In this document: positions 55,630 to 64,000 of the stretch, piece after piece
Layout: every line of letters starts with the position of its first letter
Position numbering within the stretch: the first letter of the stretch is position 1
NCBI RefSeq assembly: GCF_041438805.1
Contig: NZ_CP109190.1
Span: 2,046,001-2,110,000 of the forward strand
DNA: 64,000 nucleotides
Source of the DNA: Streptomyces sp. NBC_01707
GTDB lineage: Bacteria > Actinomycetota > Actinomycetes > Streptomycetales > Streptomycetaceae
Direction: 5' to 3'
Made by a program: the position numbers and the translations under genes
Notes under the pieces: generated by a model
The model's input: only the letters and a program-made list of their open reading frames with translations
Told to the model about the DNA's origin: nothing
Database searches by the model: none

Positions 55630-56514
55630 TCAGCGGGTGCTCCGCATCCGGTGCGCGGCTCGGGCCCGGCGTGCGTACGGCAGATAGCGCAGCCGCTCGG
55701 GAAGCACGGGCACCACGGCCCGGACGACACGGCAGAACCGCCGCAGCTTCCGCTCCTGCGCGTCCGTCCATTCCAGACCGATCGCCTCGCGGGCCTCCGG
55801 CGGCATCAGCCCGATGGTGATGAACCTGCGGAACCGGGCCAGCGGCGGGAACAGGACCGGCCACAGGGCCTTGACCAGCAGCCTGACCGGCCACGGACCC
55901 CGGTCCGGCGGCGGTACCGGACGGTCGGTGGCGACCAGCTCCTCGACGACGACGGTGGCTTCAATCTCGTCGGCGAGCACCTTGCGGTAGTACGGCCAGA
56001 ACTCCTCGATCGACTGTGGCATGTCCCGGTCGTTGATGCCGAGGATCCGGCCGACCTGGAGCCATTCCCGGTAGAGGGCCCGCTCCTGCGCCTCGGTGAG
56101 CGGGCGGACGAGATACCGCGTGCCGTGCCGGTAGATGGGGAAGCCCGTGGCGTGCACCCACGCATAGTTCGCGGGTGACAGCGCGTGGTAGCGGCGCCCG
56201 CGTGTGTCGGTTCCCTGAATGGTGCGGTGCAGCTTGCGGAGCCTGCGCCCCTCCTCAGCGGCTTCCTCACCCCCGTACACCCAGAGCTGGAGCGAGCGCA
56301 GGGACCGCTCGCCGCGCCCCCACGGGTCCGTGCGGAACACCGAGTGATCGTCGACGCCCGCGCCGACCGCCGGGTGGGCGACCTGAAGGGTGAGGGCCGC
56401 GGGCAGCATCAGCAGGGCGCGGACGTCGCCGGCGAGACCCCAGAGCACTCCGCCGGGCGGCGGCGGCTCGGGCTCCCGCTTCCGGTCCCTGCCCCGGGGT
56501 GCTTCGCTGCTCAT
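55630..56514 (-). CDS. Oxygenase MpaB-like (DUF2236) protein
   Basis: A 294-residue protein from ATG 56514. DHSVFRTDPWGRGERSL and YAWVHATGFPIYRHG are family blocks; several His residues could bind haem as in rubber oxygenase Lcp and MpaB relatives. MLPAALTLQVAHPAV near the N-terminus is hydrophobic. Substrate unknown. Confidence 0.82.
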   Translation of the reverse strand: MSSEAPRGRDRKREPEPPPPGGVLWGLAGDVRALLMLPAALTLQVAHPAVGAGVDDHSVFRTDPWGRGERSLRSLQLWVYGGEEAAEEGRRLRKLHRTIQGTDTRGRRYHALSPANYAWVHATGFPIYRHGTRYLVRPLTEAQERALYREWLQVGRILGINDRDMPQSIEEFWPYYRKVLADEIEATVVVEELVATDRPVPPPDRGPWPVRLLVKALWPVLFPPLARFRRFITIGLMPPEAREAIGLEWTDAQERKLRRFCRVVRAVVPVLPERLRYLPYARRARAAHRMRSTR

Positions 56515-56667
56515 GCGGGGGCTCCCAGCAGTCGACGGGCGTGCGGTCCAAGCTGCCCGGCAGATGTGTTTTCCAGTATGCGATCGCGGGCGGGCCGACG
56601 AGCAGCGGGGGGTGGCGGTACCGGTTCGGCCGGCGGCCACTGTTGCCCGGGAGGGCGGTTCCGCCCG

Positions 56668-57207
56668 TCACCGCCAGCCGGCCGCCTCCAGCACCGCGGC
56701 CGCGGCCTCGTCGACGCGGTGGTGGGTGGCATCGAGCGTGAAGTCCTCCACCCGGGCCCGGTCGAGGATCCCGTCGAGCTCCCCCGATCTGTCCAAGTGC
56801 CACCGCAGCGCCCCGGGCTCGTCCGCGTGGCGCCGGGACAGCCGCTGCCGGACCACCGGCAGCTCGACCTGGAGCCGGCACACGGACAGGCCGACACCCA
56901 CCGCCTTCTCGCACTGCCGCCGGTCCTCCGCGTCCTCGACGACGCCCGCGAGAACGAGCCGGGTGACGCCCGCATCGAGGTAGTTGCCGGCCACGCACCT
57001 CAGGTTGCGCAGCAGCAGGGCGAAGTTGAAGCGGTCGTCGGCGGGCGCGGGCCAGCTCCGGCGGAGCCAGTCCATGTCGATGACGGCGTTGGGCACACCG
57101 GAGCCGGTGAGCAGGTCTCCTGCAGCGTCGGCCACCGACGTCTTACCGGCCCCGACGGTGCCGGTGATCAGAAGGGCGCGGGCCCCCGGAGCGCTGTCGG
57201 TTCGCAT
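56668..57207 (-). CDS. P-loop kinase-like ATP-binding protein
   Basis: A 179-residue protein. LLITGTVGAGKTSVA is the Walker A motif and AVIDMDWLRR a substrate/Mg segment as in small-molecule kinases related to shikimate or adenylylsulfate kinases. The substrate cannot be assigned. It is divergent from the MerR gene. Confidence 0.82.
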   Translation of the reverse strand: MRTDSAPGARALLITGTVGAGKTSVADAAGDLLTGSGVPNAVIDMDWLRRSWPAPADDRFNFALLLRNLRCVAGNYLDAGVTRLVLAGVVEDAEDRRQCEKAVGVGLSVCRLQVELPVVRQRLSRRHADEPGALRWHLDRSGELDGILDRARVEDFTLDATHHRVDEAAAAVLEAAGWR

Positions 57208-57521
57208 GCCGGGAGCCTACGGCGGGCGTCGGATCACCGGTGACGCGGGCTCGGCGCCCGCACCCTGCTCGTAGTCGTGTCCAGCACCTGGATGAGCGCT
57301 GCGTACTCTTTGTGGATCACCCGGCGGCTCCCGGGCCGGTGAGCGCCCCACGGCGCGTACAGCGGGTTCGACCGCGCCTCGGTCGGGCCGGAGGCTTTCA
57401 CAACAGTGGTGAGACAGCAATACTGTTGAACCGGACCGGGTGCACACGGATGCGGGCAGTGCCGTCGGTACCGGCGTTACCGGGGACGGCAGTGCCCAGC
57501 GGTCAGCAGCGAGGAGCAGAC
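57208..57521. other. Gap between the kinase and MerR genes
   Basis: A 314-base divergent gap with promoters for both genes. The MerR-side half contains an inverted repeat at 57401-57428. No gene is seen; the longer frame that enters merR here has no start with a ribosome site. Confidence 0.5.
57401..57428 (+). promoter_or_regulatory. Inverted repeat, possible MerR operator
   Basis: CAACAGT (57401-57407) and ACTGTTG (57422-57428) are perfect complements 14 bases apart, 93 bases upstream of the MerR start. CAATACT within the right half could be part of a -10 box. Confidence 0.45.
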
Positions 57522-58253
57522 ATGGCGACCGGGACCGAGGAGCCGACGCTCACTGTCGACGAGCTGGCGGCGCGCGCCGGCGTGACCGTACGCACCGTGC
57601 GTTTCTACAGCACCCGAGGGCTGCTGCCGCCCCCGGTGATCGGGCCGCGCCGGGTCGGGCACTACGGGCACGACCACCTGTCCCGTCTGGCGCTGATCGA
57701 GGAGCTCCGGCACCAGGGCATGACGCTCGCCGCGATCGAACGCTATCTGGAGCAGCTGCCGCCCGATCTGAGCGCCCACGATCTGGCGATCCACCGGGCG
57801 CTGGTGGCGTCCTGGGCGCCGGACTCGGCGGAGGAGATGACCCGGGCGGAGCTGGAGCGGCGTGCGGGTCGGGCGCTGACCGAGGAGGACGTGGACCGGC
57901 TGGCCGCGATGGGCGCGCTGGAGCGCGCGGAGGCGGCGGACGGCAGCTTCCGGGTCGATCCGGGGATGCTGCGGCTGGGGGTCGAGCTGCTCGACGTGCC
58001 CATCACCGACGAGACGATCCTCGCGGCGCGCGCGGTGCTGCTCGAGCACACCCGTTCCGCTGCACACGAGCTGACACGACTGTTCCGGGACGAGGTGTGG
58101 AACCCGTACCGGGAGCGCGAGTCGGACCCGGAGCATGTGGCGGCCATGAAGTCGCTGTCGGCCCATATGCAGCCGATGGTGCTGCAGGCGCTGGTGACCG
58201 CGTTCCAGCGGTCGCTCAGGGAAGAGCTGCGGGCCGCGTTCACGGCGGAGTGA
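57522..58253 (+). CDS. MerR-family transcriptional regulator
   Basis: A 243-residue protein with GAGGAG 5 bases before the ATG. TVDELAARAGVTVRTVRFYSTRGLLPPP is the N-terminal winged HTH (given in two parts: TVDELAARAGVT and VRTVRFYSTRG). A helical C-terminal domain of about 130 residues follows with no metal-binding cysteines, so an organic ligand is likely. The beta-oxidation genes nearby are candidate targets. Confidence 0.88.
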   Translation: MATGTEEPTLTVDELAARAGVTVRTVRFYSTRGLLPPPVIGPRRVGHYGHDHLSRLALIEELRHQGMTLAAIERYLEQLPPDLSAHDLAIHRALVASWAPDSAEEMTRAELERRAGRALTEEDVDRLAAMGALERAEAADGSFRVDPGMLRLGVELLDVPITDETILAARAVLLEHTRSAAHELTRLFRDEVWNPYRERESDPEHVAAMKSLSAHMQPMVLQALVTAFQRSLREELRAAFTAE

Positions 58254-58298
58254 GCCCCCGCCGCAGGCGGCCGCAGCCCCTTCCCGGCATGTGGTCCG

Positions 58299-59525
58299 TC
58301 ACGAGACGGCGTCGTCCCACAGATCGGTGGTGTGGGCGCCGATGAGTGCGCCGATCCGGTCGAGGAAGGCGTCGGCGGGCTGCGGGTCGAGGCGGCGTCC
58401 GTCACGCAGCCGTACGGCGACGTGGTCGTCGACGGCTTCCCTCGCTCCGATCACGGCCTGATACGGCACCAGGCGGTCCTCCCGGATCCGGGCGCCCAGG
58501 GTGCCGCGTTCCGGCCCGGCGATCTCCGCCCGCAGCCCGCGGTCGGCGCAGCGCTCGGCCAGCGCAACGGCGTTCGGCAGTTCCGCCTCGGAGATCGGGA
58601 GGATCGCCAGCTGGGTCGGGGCGAGCCAGGCGGGGAAGGCGCCGCCGTGCTGTTCGACGAGATGCGCGACGGCCCGCTCCACGCTGCCGATGATGCTGCG
58701 GTGGACCATGACCGGCCGGTGCTTCGCGCCGTCCGCCCCGATGTAGTGCAGGTCGAACCGCTCGGGCTGATGGAAGTCGACCTGGACGGTGGACAGGGTG
58801 GACTCCCTGCCCGCACCGTCGGTGACCTGGACGTCGATCTTCGGACCGTAGAACGCCGCCTCGCCCTCCGCCGAGTCGTAGGGCAGGCCTGAGCGGTCGA
58901 GTACCTCGGTGAGCAGGGCGGTGGAGCGCTGCCACTTCTCGGGCGCGGCCACGTATTTGCCGCCGGGGCCGGGAAGGGAGAGCCGGTAGCGGGCCGGGCG
59001 GATGCCCAGTGCCTCGTACGCGCTGCGGATCATCTCCAGGGCGGCCCGCGCCTCGTCGGCGACCTGGTCCAGGGTGCAGAAGATGTGCGCGTCGTTCAGC
59101 TGGATGGCCCGGACACGGGTCAGCCCGCCGAGCACGCCGGACAGTTCGGAGCGGTACATGCCGCCCAGCTCGGCCATGCGCAGCGGCAGCTCGCGGTAGC
59201 TGTGGGAACGGGAGCGGTAGATCACCGCGTGGTGGGGGCACAGACTCGGCCGCAGGACGACCTGCTCCGATCCCAGCTCCATCGGCGGGAACATGTCGTC
59301 GCTGTAGTGCGACCAGTGACCGGAGATCTCGTACAGCTCGCGCTTTCCCAGCACCGGCGAGTACACGTGCCGGTAGCCGGCCCGCCGCTCGGCGGTGCGG
59401 ATGTACTCCTCCAGGGTGTGCCGCACGGTCGCCCCGTCGGGCAGCCAGTACGGAAGTCCCGCGCCGATCAGCGGGTCGGTGTCGAACAGGGCCAGTTCGC
59501 GGCCGAGCTTGCGGTGGTCGTGCAT
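58299..59525 (-). CDS. thrS: Threonyl-tRNA synthetase lacking TGS and editing domains
   Basis: A 408-residue class II synthetase from ATG 59525, with GAGGAG 6 bases upstream. It begins at the catalytic core; normal bacterial ThrRS is about 640-660 residues with N-terminal TGS and editing domains that are absent here. Core residues are present: the zinc ligands in PSLCPHH, NDAHIFC and VMVHRSIIG, and the anticodon domain at the C-terminus (TQLAILPISEAEL). It charges tRNA-Thr but cannot edit mis-charged serine itself. The leader shows a Thr-codon attenuator, so it should be made when threonyl-tRNA is scarce. Confidence 0.93.
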   Translation of the reverse strand: MHDHRKLGRELALFDTDPLIGAGLPYWLPDGATVRHTLEEYIRTAERRAGYRHVYSPVLGKRELYEISGHWSHYSDDMFPPMELGSEQVVLRPSLCPHHAVIYRSRSHSYRELPLRMAELGGMYRSELSGVLGGLTRVRAIQLNDAHIFCTLDQVADEARAALEMIRSAYEALGIRPARYRLSLPGPGGKYVAAPEKWQRSTALLTEVLDRSGLPYDSAEGEAAFYGPKIDVQVTDGAGRESTLSTVQVDFHQPERFDLHYIGADGAKHRPVMVHRSIIGSVERAVAHLVEQHGGAFPAWLAPTQLAILPISEAELPNAVALAERCADRGLRAEIAGPERGTLGARIREDRLVPYQAVIGAREAVDDHVAVRLRDGRRLDPQPADAFLDRIGALIGAHTTDLWDDAVS

Positions 59526-59602
59526 GGCGGTCTCCTCGCGGTCGTCGGGCGAGTGACCTCCCGCACGCTCTCGGCTTCGCTCGAGCGGTGAGGGACCCCG
59601 TG

Positions 59603-59636
59603 CCGAAGCCCCGGGGCACTCGCCCCGGGGCTTCGG
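59603..59636 (-). terminator. Attenuator terminator in the thrS leader
   Basis: GCCCCGGGGCTTCGG and CCGAAGCCCCGGGGC form a perfect 15-bp stem with a 4-base loop. On the transcript it begins 14 bases after the leader peptide stop. The part CCGGGGC of its first arm can instead pair with GUCCCGG inside the leader peptide coding region, giving an antiterminator. Confidence 0.85.
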
Positions 59637-59649
59637 ACTGAGACATCTG

Positions 59650-59700
59650 TCAGCGCGCCGGGACACTCTCCGGCGTCGTCGTCATGGCAGCGCGCTTCAT
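59650..59700 (-). CDS. Threonine leader peptide of the ThrRS gene
   Basis: A 16-residue ORF, MKRAAMTTTPESVPAR, with three consecutive ACG (Thr) codons at positions 7-9. CGCCGG at the third Thr codon pairs with CCGGCG further on, forming a pause hairpin. A ribosome stalled at the Thr codons would cover CGCCGG and free GUCCCGG (59664-59658) to pair with CCGGGGC (59628-59622), blocking the terminator. TAGCGT ends 7 bases before the ATG, so the leader is probably translated from its first base. Confidence 0.75.
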   Translation of the reverse strand: MKRAAMTTTPESVPAR

Positions 59701-59707
59701 GGCTTCG

Positions 59708-59713
59708 ACGCTA
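59708..59713 (-). promoter_or_regulatory. -10 box of the thrS leader
   Basis: TAGCGT on the minus strand, 7 bases before the leader ATG. A clear -35 was not found. Confidence 0.4.
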
Positions 59714-59797
59714 GCAGGGTGTCCCGCTGTCCACCCGGTATTTTCCGGCCGGAGGACGTGGATACGGCAGCTCCGGCCTGGCCCGCCAGGACGCCGA

Positions 59798-61969
59798 TCA
59801 GTCGTGGAAGGTCTCGCCCTTCTCGGCCTTCTCCACCAGCAGCGCGGGCGGCAGGAACCGGTCGCCGTACTTCTCGGCGAGTTCCCGGGCGCGTGCCACG
59901 AAGCCGGGCAGGCCGCCCTCGTACCCGTTGATGTACTGGAGAACGCCTCCGGTCCACGGCGGGAAGCCGATGCCCATGATGGATCCGATGTTGGCGTCGG
60001 CGACCGAGATGAGGACGTTCTCCTCCAGGCAGCGCACGCTGTCCAGTGCCTCGGAGAAGAGCATCCGCTCCTTCATGTCATCGAACGGGACATCGGCGTC
60101 CGGCTTGGCGAAGTGCTCGCGCAGCCCCGGCCACAGCCCGGCCCGCCGGCCGTCCTCGCCGTACTCGTAGAAGCCCGCGCCCCCGCTGCGGCCGGTGCGT
60201 CCGAACTCGTCGACCATCCGGTCGATGACGGCGTCCGCAGGGTGCCCGGCCCAGGTGCCGCCCGCCTCCTCGACCGCGCGCTTCGTCTCGTTGCGGATCT
60301 TGCGCGGCAGGGTCAGCGTCAGCTCGTCCATCAGCGAGAGAACCTTCGCCGGGTAGCCGGACTGCGCCGCGGCCTGCTCGACCGACGCGGGCTCGACGCC
60401 CTCGCCGACCATGGCGACGCCCTCGTTGATGAACTGGCCGATGACACGCGAGGTGAAGAAGCCGCGCGAGTCGTTGACGACGATCGGCGTCTTCTGGATC
60501 CGGCGGACCAGGTCGAAGGCGCGCGCCAGGGCCTCGTCGCCGGTCTGCTCGCCCTTGATGATCTCGACCAGCGGCATCTTGTCGACGGGCGAGAAGAAGT
60601 GCAGACCGATGAAGTCGGCGGGGCGTGTGACCCCCTTGGCGAGGACCGTGATCGGCAGGGTCGAGGTGTTGGAGCAGAGCAGTGCGTCGGGCTCGATGAT
60701 GTCCTGGATCTCCTGGAACACCTTGTGCTTGAGCGCGGTGTCCTCGAAGACCGCCTCGATGACGGCGTCGCAGCCCGCCAGATCGGCCGGGTCGCCGGTC
60801 GGGGTGATGCGGGCCAGCAGCTCGTCGCGCTTCGCCTCGGTCGTACGGCCCCGGGAGAGCGCCTTTGCGAGCAGCTTCTCGCTGTAGGCCTTGCCCTTGG
60901 CGGCCGCCTCGGTGGAGACGTCCTTGAGGACGACCTCGATACCGGCGCGGGCGCAGGAGTACGCGATGCCGGCGCCCATCATCCCGGCGCCGAGGACGGC
61001 GACCTTCCTGACCTGGCGCTCCTCGATGCCCTTGGGGCGGTTGGCGCCGGAGTTGACGGCCTGGAGGTCGAAGAAGAACGCCTGGATCATGTTCTTCGAG
61101 ATCTGGCCGGTGACGAGCTCGGTGAAGTACCGGGCCTCGATGGTCAGCGCGGTCTCGAAGTCCACCTGGGAGCCCTCGACGGCGGCGGCCAGGATGTTAC
61201 GCGGCGCAGGCATGGGGGCGCCCGCGAGCTGCTTCTTCAGGTTGGCCGGGAAGGCGGGAAGGTTGGCGGCGAACTTCGGGTGGGACGGCGTGCCGCCGGG
61301 GATCTTGTAGCCCTTGACGTCCCAGGGCTGCTGGGACTCGGGGTGCGCGTCGATGAACGCGCGCGCCTTGTCGAGCATCTCCTCGGGCGTGGCGGCGACC
61401 TCGTGGACGAGGCCGTTCTCCAGGGCGCGCTCCGGGGTGTACTGGGTGCCCTGGAGGAGGACCTTCAGCAGCGCGTCGGCGACGCCCATGAGGCGTACGG
61501 TCCGGGTGACACCGCCGCCCGCAGGCAGCAGGCCGAGGGTGACCTCGGGCAGGCCGATGCGGGAGCCGGGCGCGTCCAGCGCGATGCGGTGGTGGGAGGC
61601 GAGCGCGATCTCGTAACCGCCGCCGAGTGCCGCTCCGTTGATCGCGGCGACGACGGGGACGCCGAGGGTCTCGATGCGACGCAGCGAGCGCTTGATGTCG
61701 GTGCCGACGTCGAAGGCGTCCTGGGCGTTCTCCGGACCGACCTTGATCATGTCCTTGAGGTCGCCGCCCGCGAAGAAGGTCTTCTTGGCGGAGGTGAAGA
61801 TGATGCCGCGGATGGCGTCCTTCTCGGCCTCGGCGCGGTCGGCGACGGCCGCGATGGAGTCCTTGAACGCCTGGTTCATCGTGTTGGCGGACTGGTTGGG
61901 GTCGTCGAGTACGAGGGTGACGACGCCGGTCTCGTCCTGTTCCCAGCGGATGGTCGTGCTTTCGGTCAT
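59798..61969 (-). CDS. Fatty-acid oxidation alpha subunit: enoyl-CoA hydratase/3-hydroxyacyl-CoA dehydrogenase
   Basis: A 723-residue fusion. Residues about 1-300 are a crotonase (FFAGGDLKDMI, NGAALGGGYEIALASHH, IGLPEVTLGLLPAGGG with the catalytic Glu). Residues about 335-640 are the NAD-binding dehydrogenase (VLGAGMMGAGIAYSCARAG, SNTSTLPIT, GLHFFSPVDKMPLVEII). It catalyses two steps of beta-oxidation. It lies 38 bases after the thiolase gene on the same strand. Confidence 0.95.
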   Translation of the reverse strand: MTESTTIRWEQDETGVVTLVLDDPNQSANTMNQAFKDSIAAVADRAEAEKDAIRGIIFTSAKKTFFAGGDLKDMIKVGPENAQDAFDVGTDIKRSLRRIETLGVPVVAAINGAALGGGYEIALASHHRIALDAPGSRIGLPEVTLGLLPAGGGVTRTVRLMGVADALLKVLLQGTQYTPERALENGLVHEVAATPEEMLDKARAFIDAHPESQQPWDVKGYKIPGGTPSHPKFAANLPAFPANLKKQLAGAPMPAPRNILAAAVEGSQVDFETALTIEARYFTELVTGQISKNMIQAFFFDLQAVNSGANRPKGIEERQVRKVAVLGAGMMGAGIAYSCARAGIEVVLKDVSTEAAAKGKAYSEKLLAKALSRGRTTEAKRDELLARITPTGDPADLAGCDAVIEAVFEDTALKHKVFQEIQDIIEPDALLCSNTSTLPITVLAKGVTRPADFIGLHFFSPVDKMPLVEIIKGEQTGDEALARAFDLVRRIQKTPIVVNDSRGFFTSRVIGQFINEGVAMVGEGVEPASVEQAAAQSGYPAKVLSLMDELTLTLPRKIRNETKRAVEEAGGTWAGHPADAVIDRMVDEFGRTGRSGGAGFYEYGEDGRRAGLWPGLREHFAKPDADVPFDDMKERMLFSEALDSVRCLEENVLISVADANIGSIMGIGFPPWTGGVLQYINGYEGGLPGFVARARELAEKYGDRFLPPALLVEKAEKGETFHD

Positions 61970-62007
61970 TGCTGTGTTCTCCGTAGGCAAGGGGTGGCCG
62001 GGGACGG

Positions 62008-63222
62008 TCAGAGACGCTCGATGACGGTGGCGACGCCCATGCCGCCGCCGACGCAGAGGGTGGCGAGGCCGTACCGCTTGTCCTGGCGCTCCAGTTCGTC
62101 GATGAGCGTGCCGAGGATCATCGCGCCGGTGGCGCCGAGCGGGTGTCCGAGCGCGATGGCGCCACCGTTGACGTTGATCTTGTCGAGGGAGAGCCCCATG
62201 TCCCGGGCGAAGCGCAGGACGACACCGGCGAACGCCTCGTTGATCTCGACAAGGTCGATGTCGTCGATGGTGAGTCCGGCCTTGGCGAGGGCCTTGCGGG
62301 TGGCGGGGGCGGGGCCGGTCAGCATGATGGTCGGCTCGGAGCCGGAGACCGCGGCGGAGACGATCCGGGCGCGCGGCGTGAGGCCGTACCGGTCGCCGGT
62401 CTCCTTGTTGCCGATGGCGACGAGTGCGGCGCCGTCCACGATGCCGGAGGAGTTGCCCGCGTGGTGGACGTGGTCGATCTTCTCCACCCAGTGGTACTTC
62501 TGCAGCGCCACGGCGTCGAAGCCGCCCAGCTCGCCGATGGTGGCGAAGGACGGCTTCAGGGCAGCCAGCGAGTCGGCGGTGGTGCCGGGGCGCATGTGCT
62601 CGTCGTGGTCGAGGACGACGAGGCCGTTGCGGTCCTTGACCGGGACGACGGAGCGCGCGAAGCGGCCGTCCTTCCACGCCTCGGCGGCCCGCTCCTGGGA
62701 GAGGGCGGCGAACTCGTCGACGTCGCGGCGCGAGAAGCCCTCGATGGTGGCGATGAGGTCGGCGCCGACGCCCTGCGGGGCGAATCCGGTCTCGTAGTTG
62801 GTCATCGGGTCCATCGCCCAGGCGCCGCCGTCGGAGCCCATCGGCACCCGGGACATCGACTCGACACCGCCCGCGAGGATCAGGTCCTCCCAGCCGGAAC
62901 GGACCTTTGCTGCGGCCAGGTTGACGGCTTCCAGACCGGAGGCACAGAACCGGTTCTCCTGGACGCCCGCCACCGAGTCCGGGAGTCCGGCGGCGATGGC
63001 GGCGATCCGGGCGATGTCGGAGCCCTGGTCACCGAGCGGGCTGACCACGCCGAGGACGATGTCGTCGATGGCGGCCGGGTCCAGCCCGGGGAAGCGGTTG
63101 CGGATTTCGTGGATGAGGCCGACGACGAGGTCGATCGGCTTGGTGCCGTGCAGGGCGCCATTGGCCTTGCCGCGGCCGCGCGGGGTGCGGATCGCGTCGT
63201 AGACAAATGCTTCGGTACTCAA
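62008..63222 (-). CDS. Acetyl-CoA C-acyltransferase (thiolase)
   Basis: A 404-residue thiolase with TTG start, 8 bases after [21 protein letters not shown] holds the nucleophile cysteine, NEAFAG and GHPLGATGA the catalytic Asn-Glu and His, and CVGGGMG the second cysteine. It performs the last beta-oxidation step. Confidence 0.95.
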   Translation of the reverse strand: MSTEAFVYDAIRTPRGRGKANGALHGTKPIDLVVGLIHEIRNRFPGLDPAAIDDIVLGVVSPLGDQGSDIARIAAIAAGLPDSVAGVQENRFCASGLEAVNLAAAKVRSGWEDLILAGGVESMSRVPMGSDGGAWAMDPMTNYETGFAPQGVGADLIATIEGFSRRDVDEFAALSQERAAEAWKDGRFARSVVPVKDRNGLVVLDHDEHMRPGTTADSLAALKPSFATIGELGGFDAVALQKYHWVEKIDHVHHAGNSSGIVDGAALVAIGNKETGDRYGLTPRARIVSAAVSGSEPTIMLTGPAPATRKALAKAGLTIDDIDLVEINEAFAGVVLRFARDMGLSLDKINVNGGAIALGHPLGATGAMILGTLIDELERQDKRYGLATLCVGGGMGVATVIERL

Positions 63223-63257
63223 GACAGCAGCCTTTCGGGGGTGATCGTTCGTCGGGG

Positions 63258-64000
63258 TCAGGCGAGCAGCGAGCGGCCGATGATCTCCTTCATGATCTCG
63301 GTCGTTCCGCCGTAGATGGTCTGGATGCGGCCGTCGGTGAACGCCTTGGCGACCCGGTATTCCGCCATGTAGCCGTAGCCGCCGTGGAGCTGGAGGCAGC
63401 GGTCGGCGACGCGCTTCTGCAGTTCGGTGGCCCACCACTTGGCCATCGAGGCGTGCACGGCGTCCAGCTTCCCGTCCGAGTGGTCGACGATGCACCGGTC
63501 GACGAAGGTCCGGGTGACGGCGCACTCGGTGGCCATCTCGGCGATCTCGAAACGGATGTGCTGGAGCTTGGAGAGCGGCCGCCCGAAGGCCTCGCGCTCC
63601 TTGACGTACTCGGTGGTGATCTCCAGGAGGTACTCGGCGGCGGCGATCCCGGCGACCGCTATGCCCATCCGCTCCTGGGCCAGGTTGGTCATCAGGTGGA
63701 TGAACGCGCCGTCGCGCTCACCGAGCAGGTTCTCCTTGGGGACGCGGACGTCGTTGAAGAACAGCTCGGCCGTGTCCTGGGACTTCTGACCGATCTTGTC
63801 GAGGTTGCGGCCCCGCTCGAAGCCCTCCGTGCCGCGTTCGACGACGATCAGCGAGAGCCCCTTCGCGCCGCCCTCCGGGGTGGTCTTCGCCACGACGACC
63901 ACCAGGTCGGCGAGGATGCCGTTGGAGATGAACGTCTTGGAGCCGTTGAGCAGCCAGTGGTCGCCCCTGTCCTCGGCGGTGGTGCGGATGCCCTGGAGGT
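63258..64000 (-). CDS. Acyl-CoA dehydrogenase, N-terminus outside the window
   Basis: The frame is open to the last base; 247 residues of the C-terminal part are visible. [32 protein letters not shown] and the C-terminal helical domain with [20 protein letters not shown] and [15 protein letters not shown] identify the family. It supplies the first step of beta-oxidation and lies 35 bases upstream of the thiolase gene on the same strand. Confidence 0.93.
   Translation of the reverse strand, partial: LQGIRTTAEDRGDHWLLNGSKTFISNGILADLVVVVAKTTPEGGAKGLSLIVVERGTEGFERGRNLDKIGQKSQDTAELFFNDVRVPKENLLGERDGAFIHLMTNLAQERMGIAVAGIAAAEYLLEITTEYVKEREAFGRPLSKLQHIRFEIAEMATECAVTRTFVDRCIVDHSDGKLDAVHASMAKWWATELQKRVADRCLQLHGGYGYMAEYRVAKAFTDGRIQTIYGGTTEIMKEIIGRSLLA

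Noticed and set aside
59526..59666. N-terminal extension of ThrRS to 59666
   Set aside because: It would translate through the attenuator hairpin and leader; the ATG at 59525 has GAGGAG in front and begins where the synthetase core begins.
59684..62797. A 1037-codon plus-strand frame
   Set aside because: It lies opposite the fused beta-oxidation gene and the thiolase gene, has no recognisable domain and shows the Asp/Val/Gly-rich composition of a GC-rich antisense shadow.
1..64000. CRISPR arrays, tRNA or rRNA genes, transposases, attachment sites
   Set aside because: Looked for spaced direct repeats, cloverleaf features and transposase motifs on both strands by reading; none was convincing.

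Overview
The window is high-GC DNA with strong G/C preference at third codon positions, GTG and TTG starts, TANNNT -10 boxes and many perfect GC-rich hairpins between genes. Together with a complete actinobacterial hopanoid operon, this indicates a Streptomyces chromosome (or a very close relative). From memory, the stretch from about 8.5 to 39 kb resembles the hopanoid-idi-SCO6745 neighbourhood of S. coelicolor; I could not run a comparison. No tRNA, rRNA, CRISPR array, insertion sequence or prophage was seen.

Layout. 1-3.0 kb: the 3' part of an STM4013-type hydrolase and two radical SAM genes (STM4012, STM4011) that overlap as one unit. 3.0-8.5 kb: an SGNH hydrolase, a secreted LysM/M23 endopeptidase behind a c-di-AMP (ydaO) riboswitch, a GH36 alpha-galactosidase and a PTP-type phosphatase. 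8.5-22.2 kb, minus strand: the hopanoid operon, read from 22.2 kb downwards: hpnC, hpnD, a 58-codon ORF, hpnE, a polyprenyl diphosphate synthase, squalene-hopene cyclase, hpnG, hpnH, ispG, dxs and an hpnO-like aminotransferase. It is followed by an XRE-cupin regulator with a twin-palindrome operator and a small DUF6126-like membrane protein. The operon carries its own isoprenoid precursor genes; an IPP isomerase lies at 33.7 kb.

22.6-29.7 kb, minus strand: a tightly overlapping operon for what looks like an exported polyol-phosphate polymer: a DUF5941/CDP-alcohol transferase (apparent CTG start), a cytidylyltransferase-like enzyme, a glycerol-1-phosphate dehydrogenase family enzyme, a second CDP-alcohol transferase lacking the last motif Asp, a GT2 glycosyltransferase and a TagGH-type exporter. 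A galE gene lies divergently next to it. 31-46.4 kb: a cation exporter, a methyltransferase-acetyltransferase fusion behind an unusual leader, idi, an anti-sigma-like ATPase, an HdeD-like membrane protein, a crotonase, a DJ-1/GlxA pair, an SCO6745-family gene under an operator, tex, an ABC-F ATPase, a SpoU methyltransferase and a D-amino-acid-oxidase-like enzyme. 46.5-57.2 kb: an unknown protein, a repeat-rich LRV/HEAT-like protein, a betaine-type transporter, two coupled secreted peptidases, a LacI regulator, an MpaB-like protein and a P-loop kinase. 57.5-64 kb: a MerR regulator, a short threonyl-tRNA synthetase controlled by an apparent threonine leader-peptide attenuator, and beta-oxidation genes (fused hydratase/dehydrogenase, thiolase, acyl-CoA dehydrogenase cut by the window end).

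The strongest new observations are the Thr-codon attenuator in front of an editing-less ThrRS, the G1P-dehydrogenase/CDP-alcohol/TagGH operon, the mosaic codon style of ispG, the small ORF coupled between hpnD and hpnE, and a 125-bp dispersed repeat present twice.
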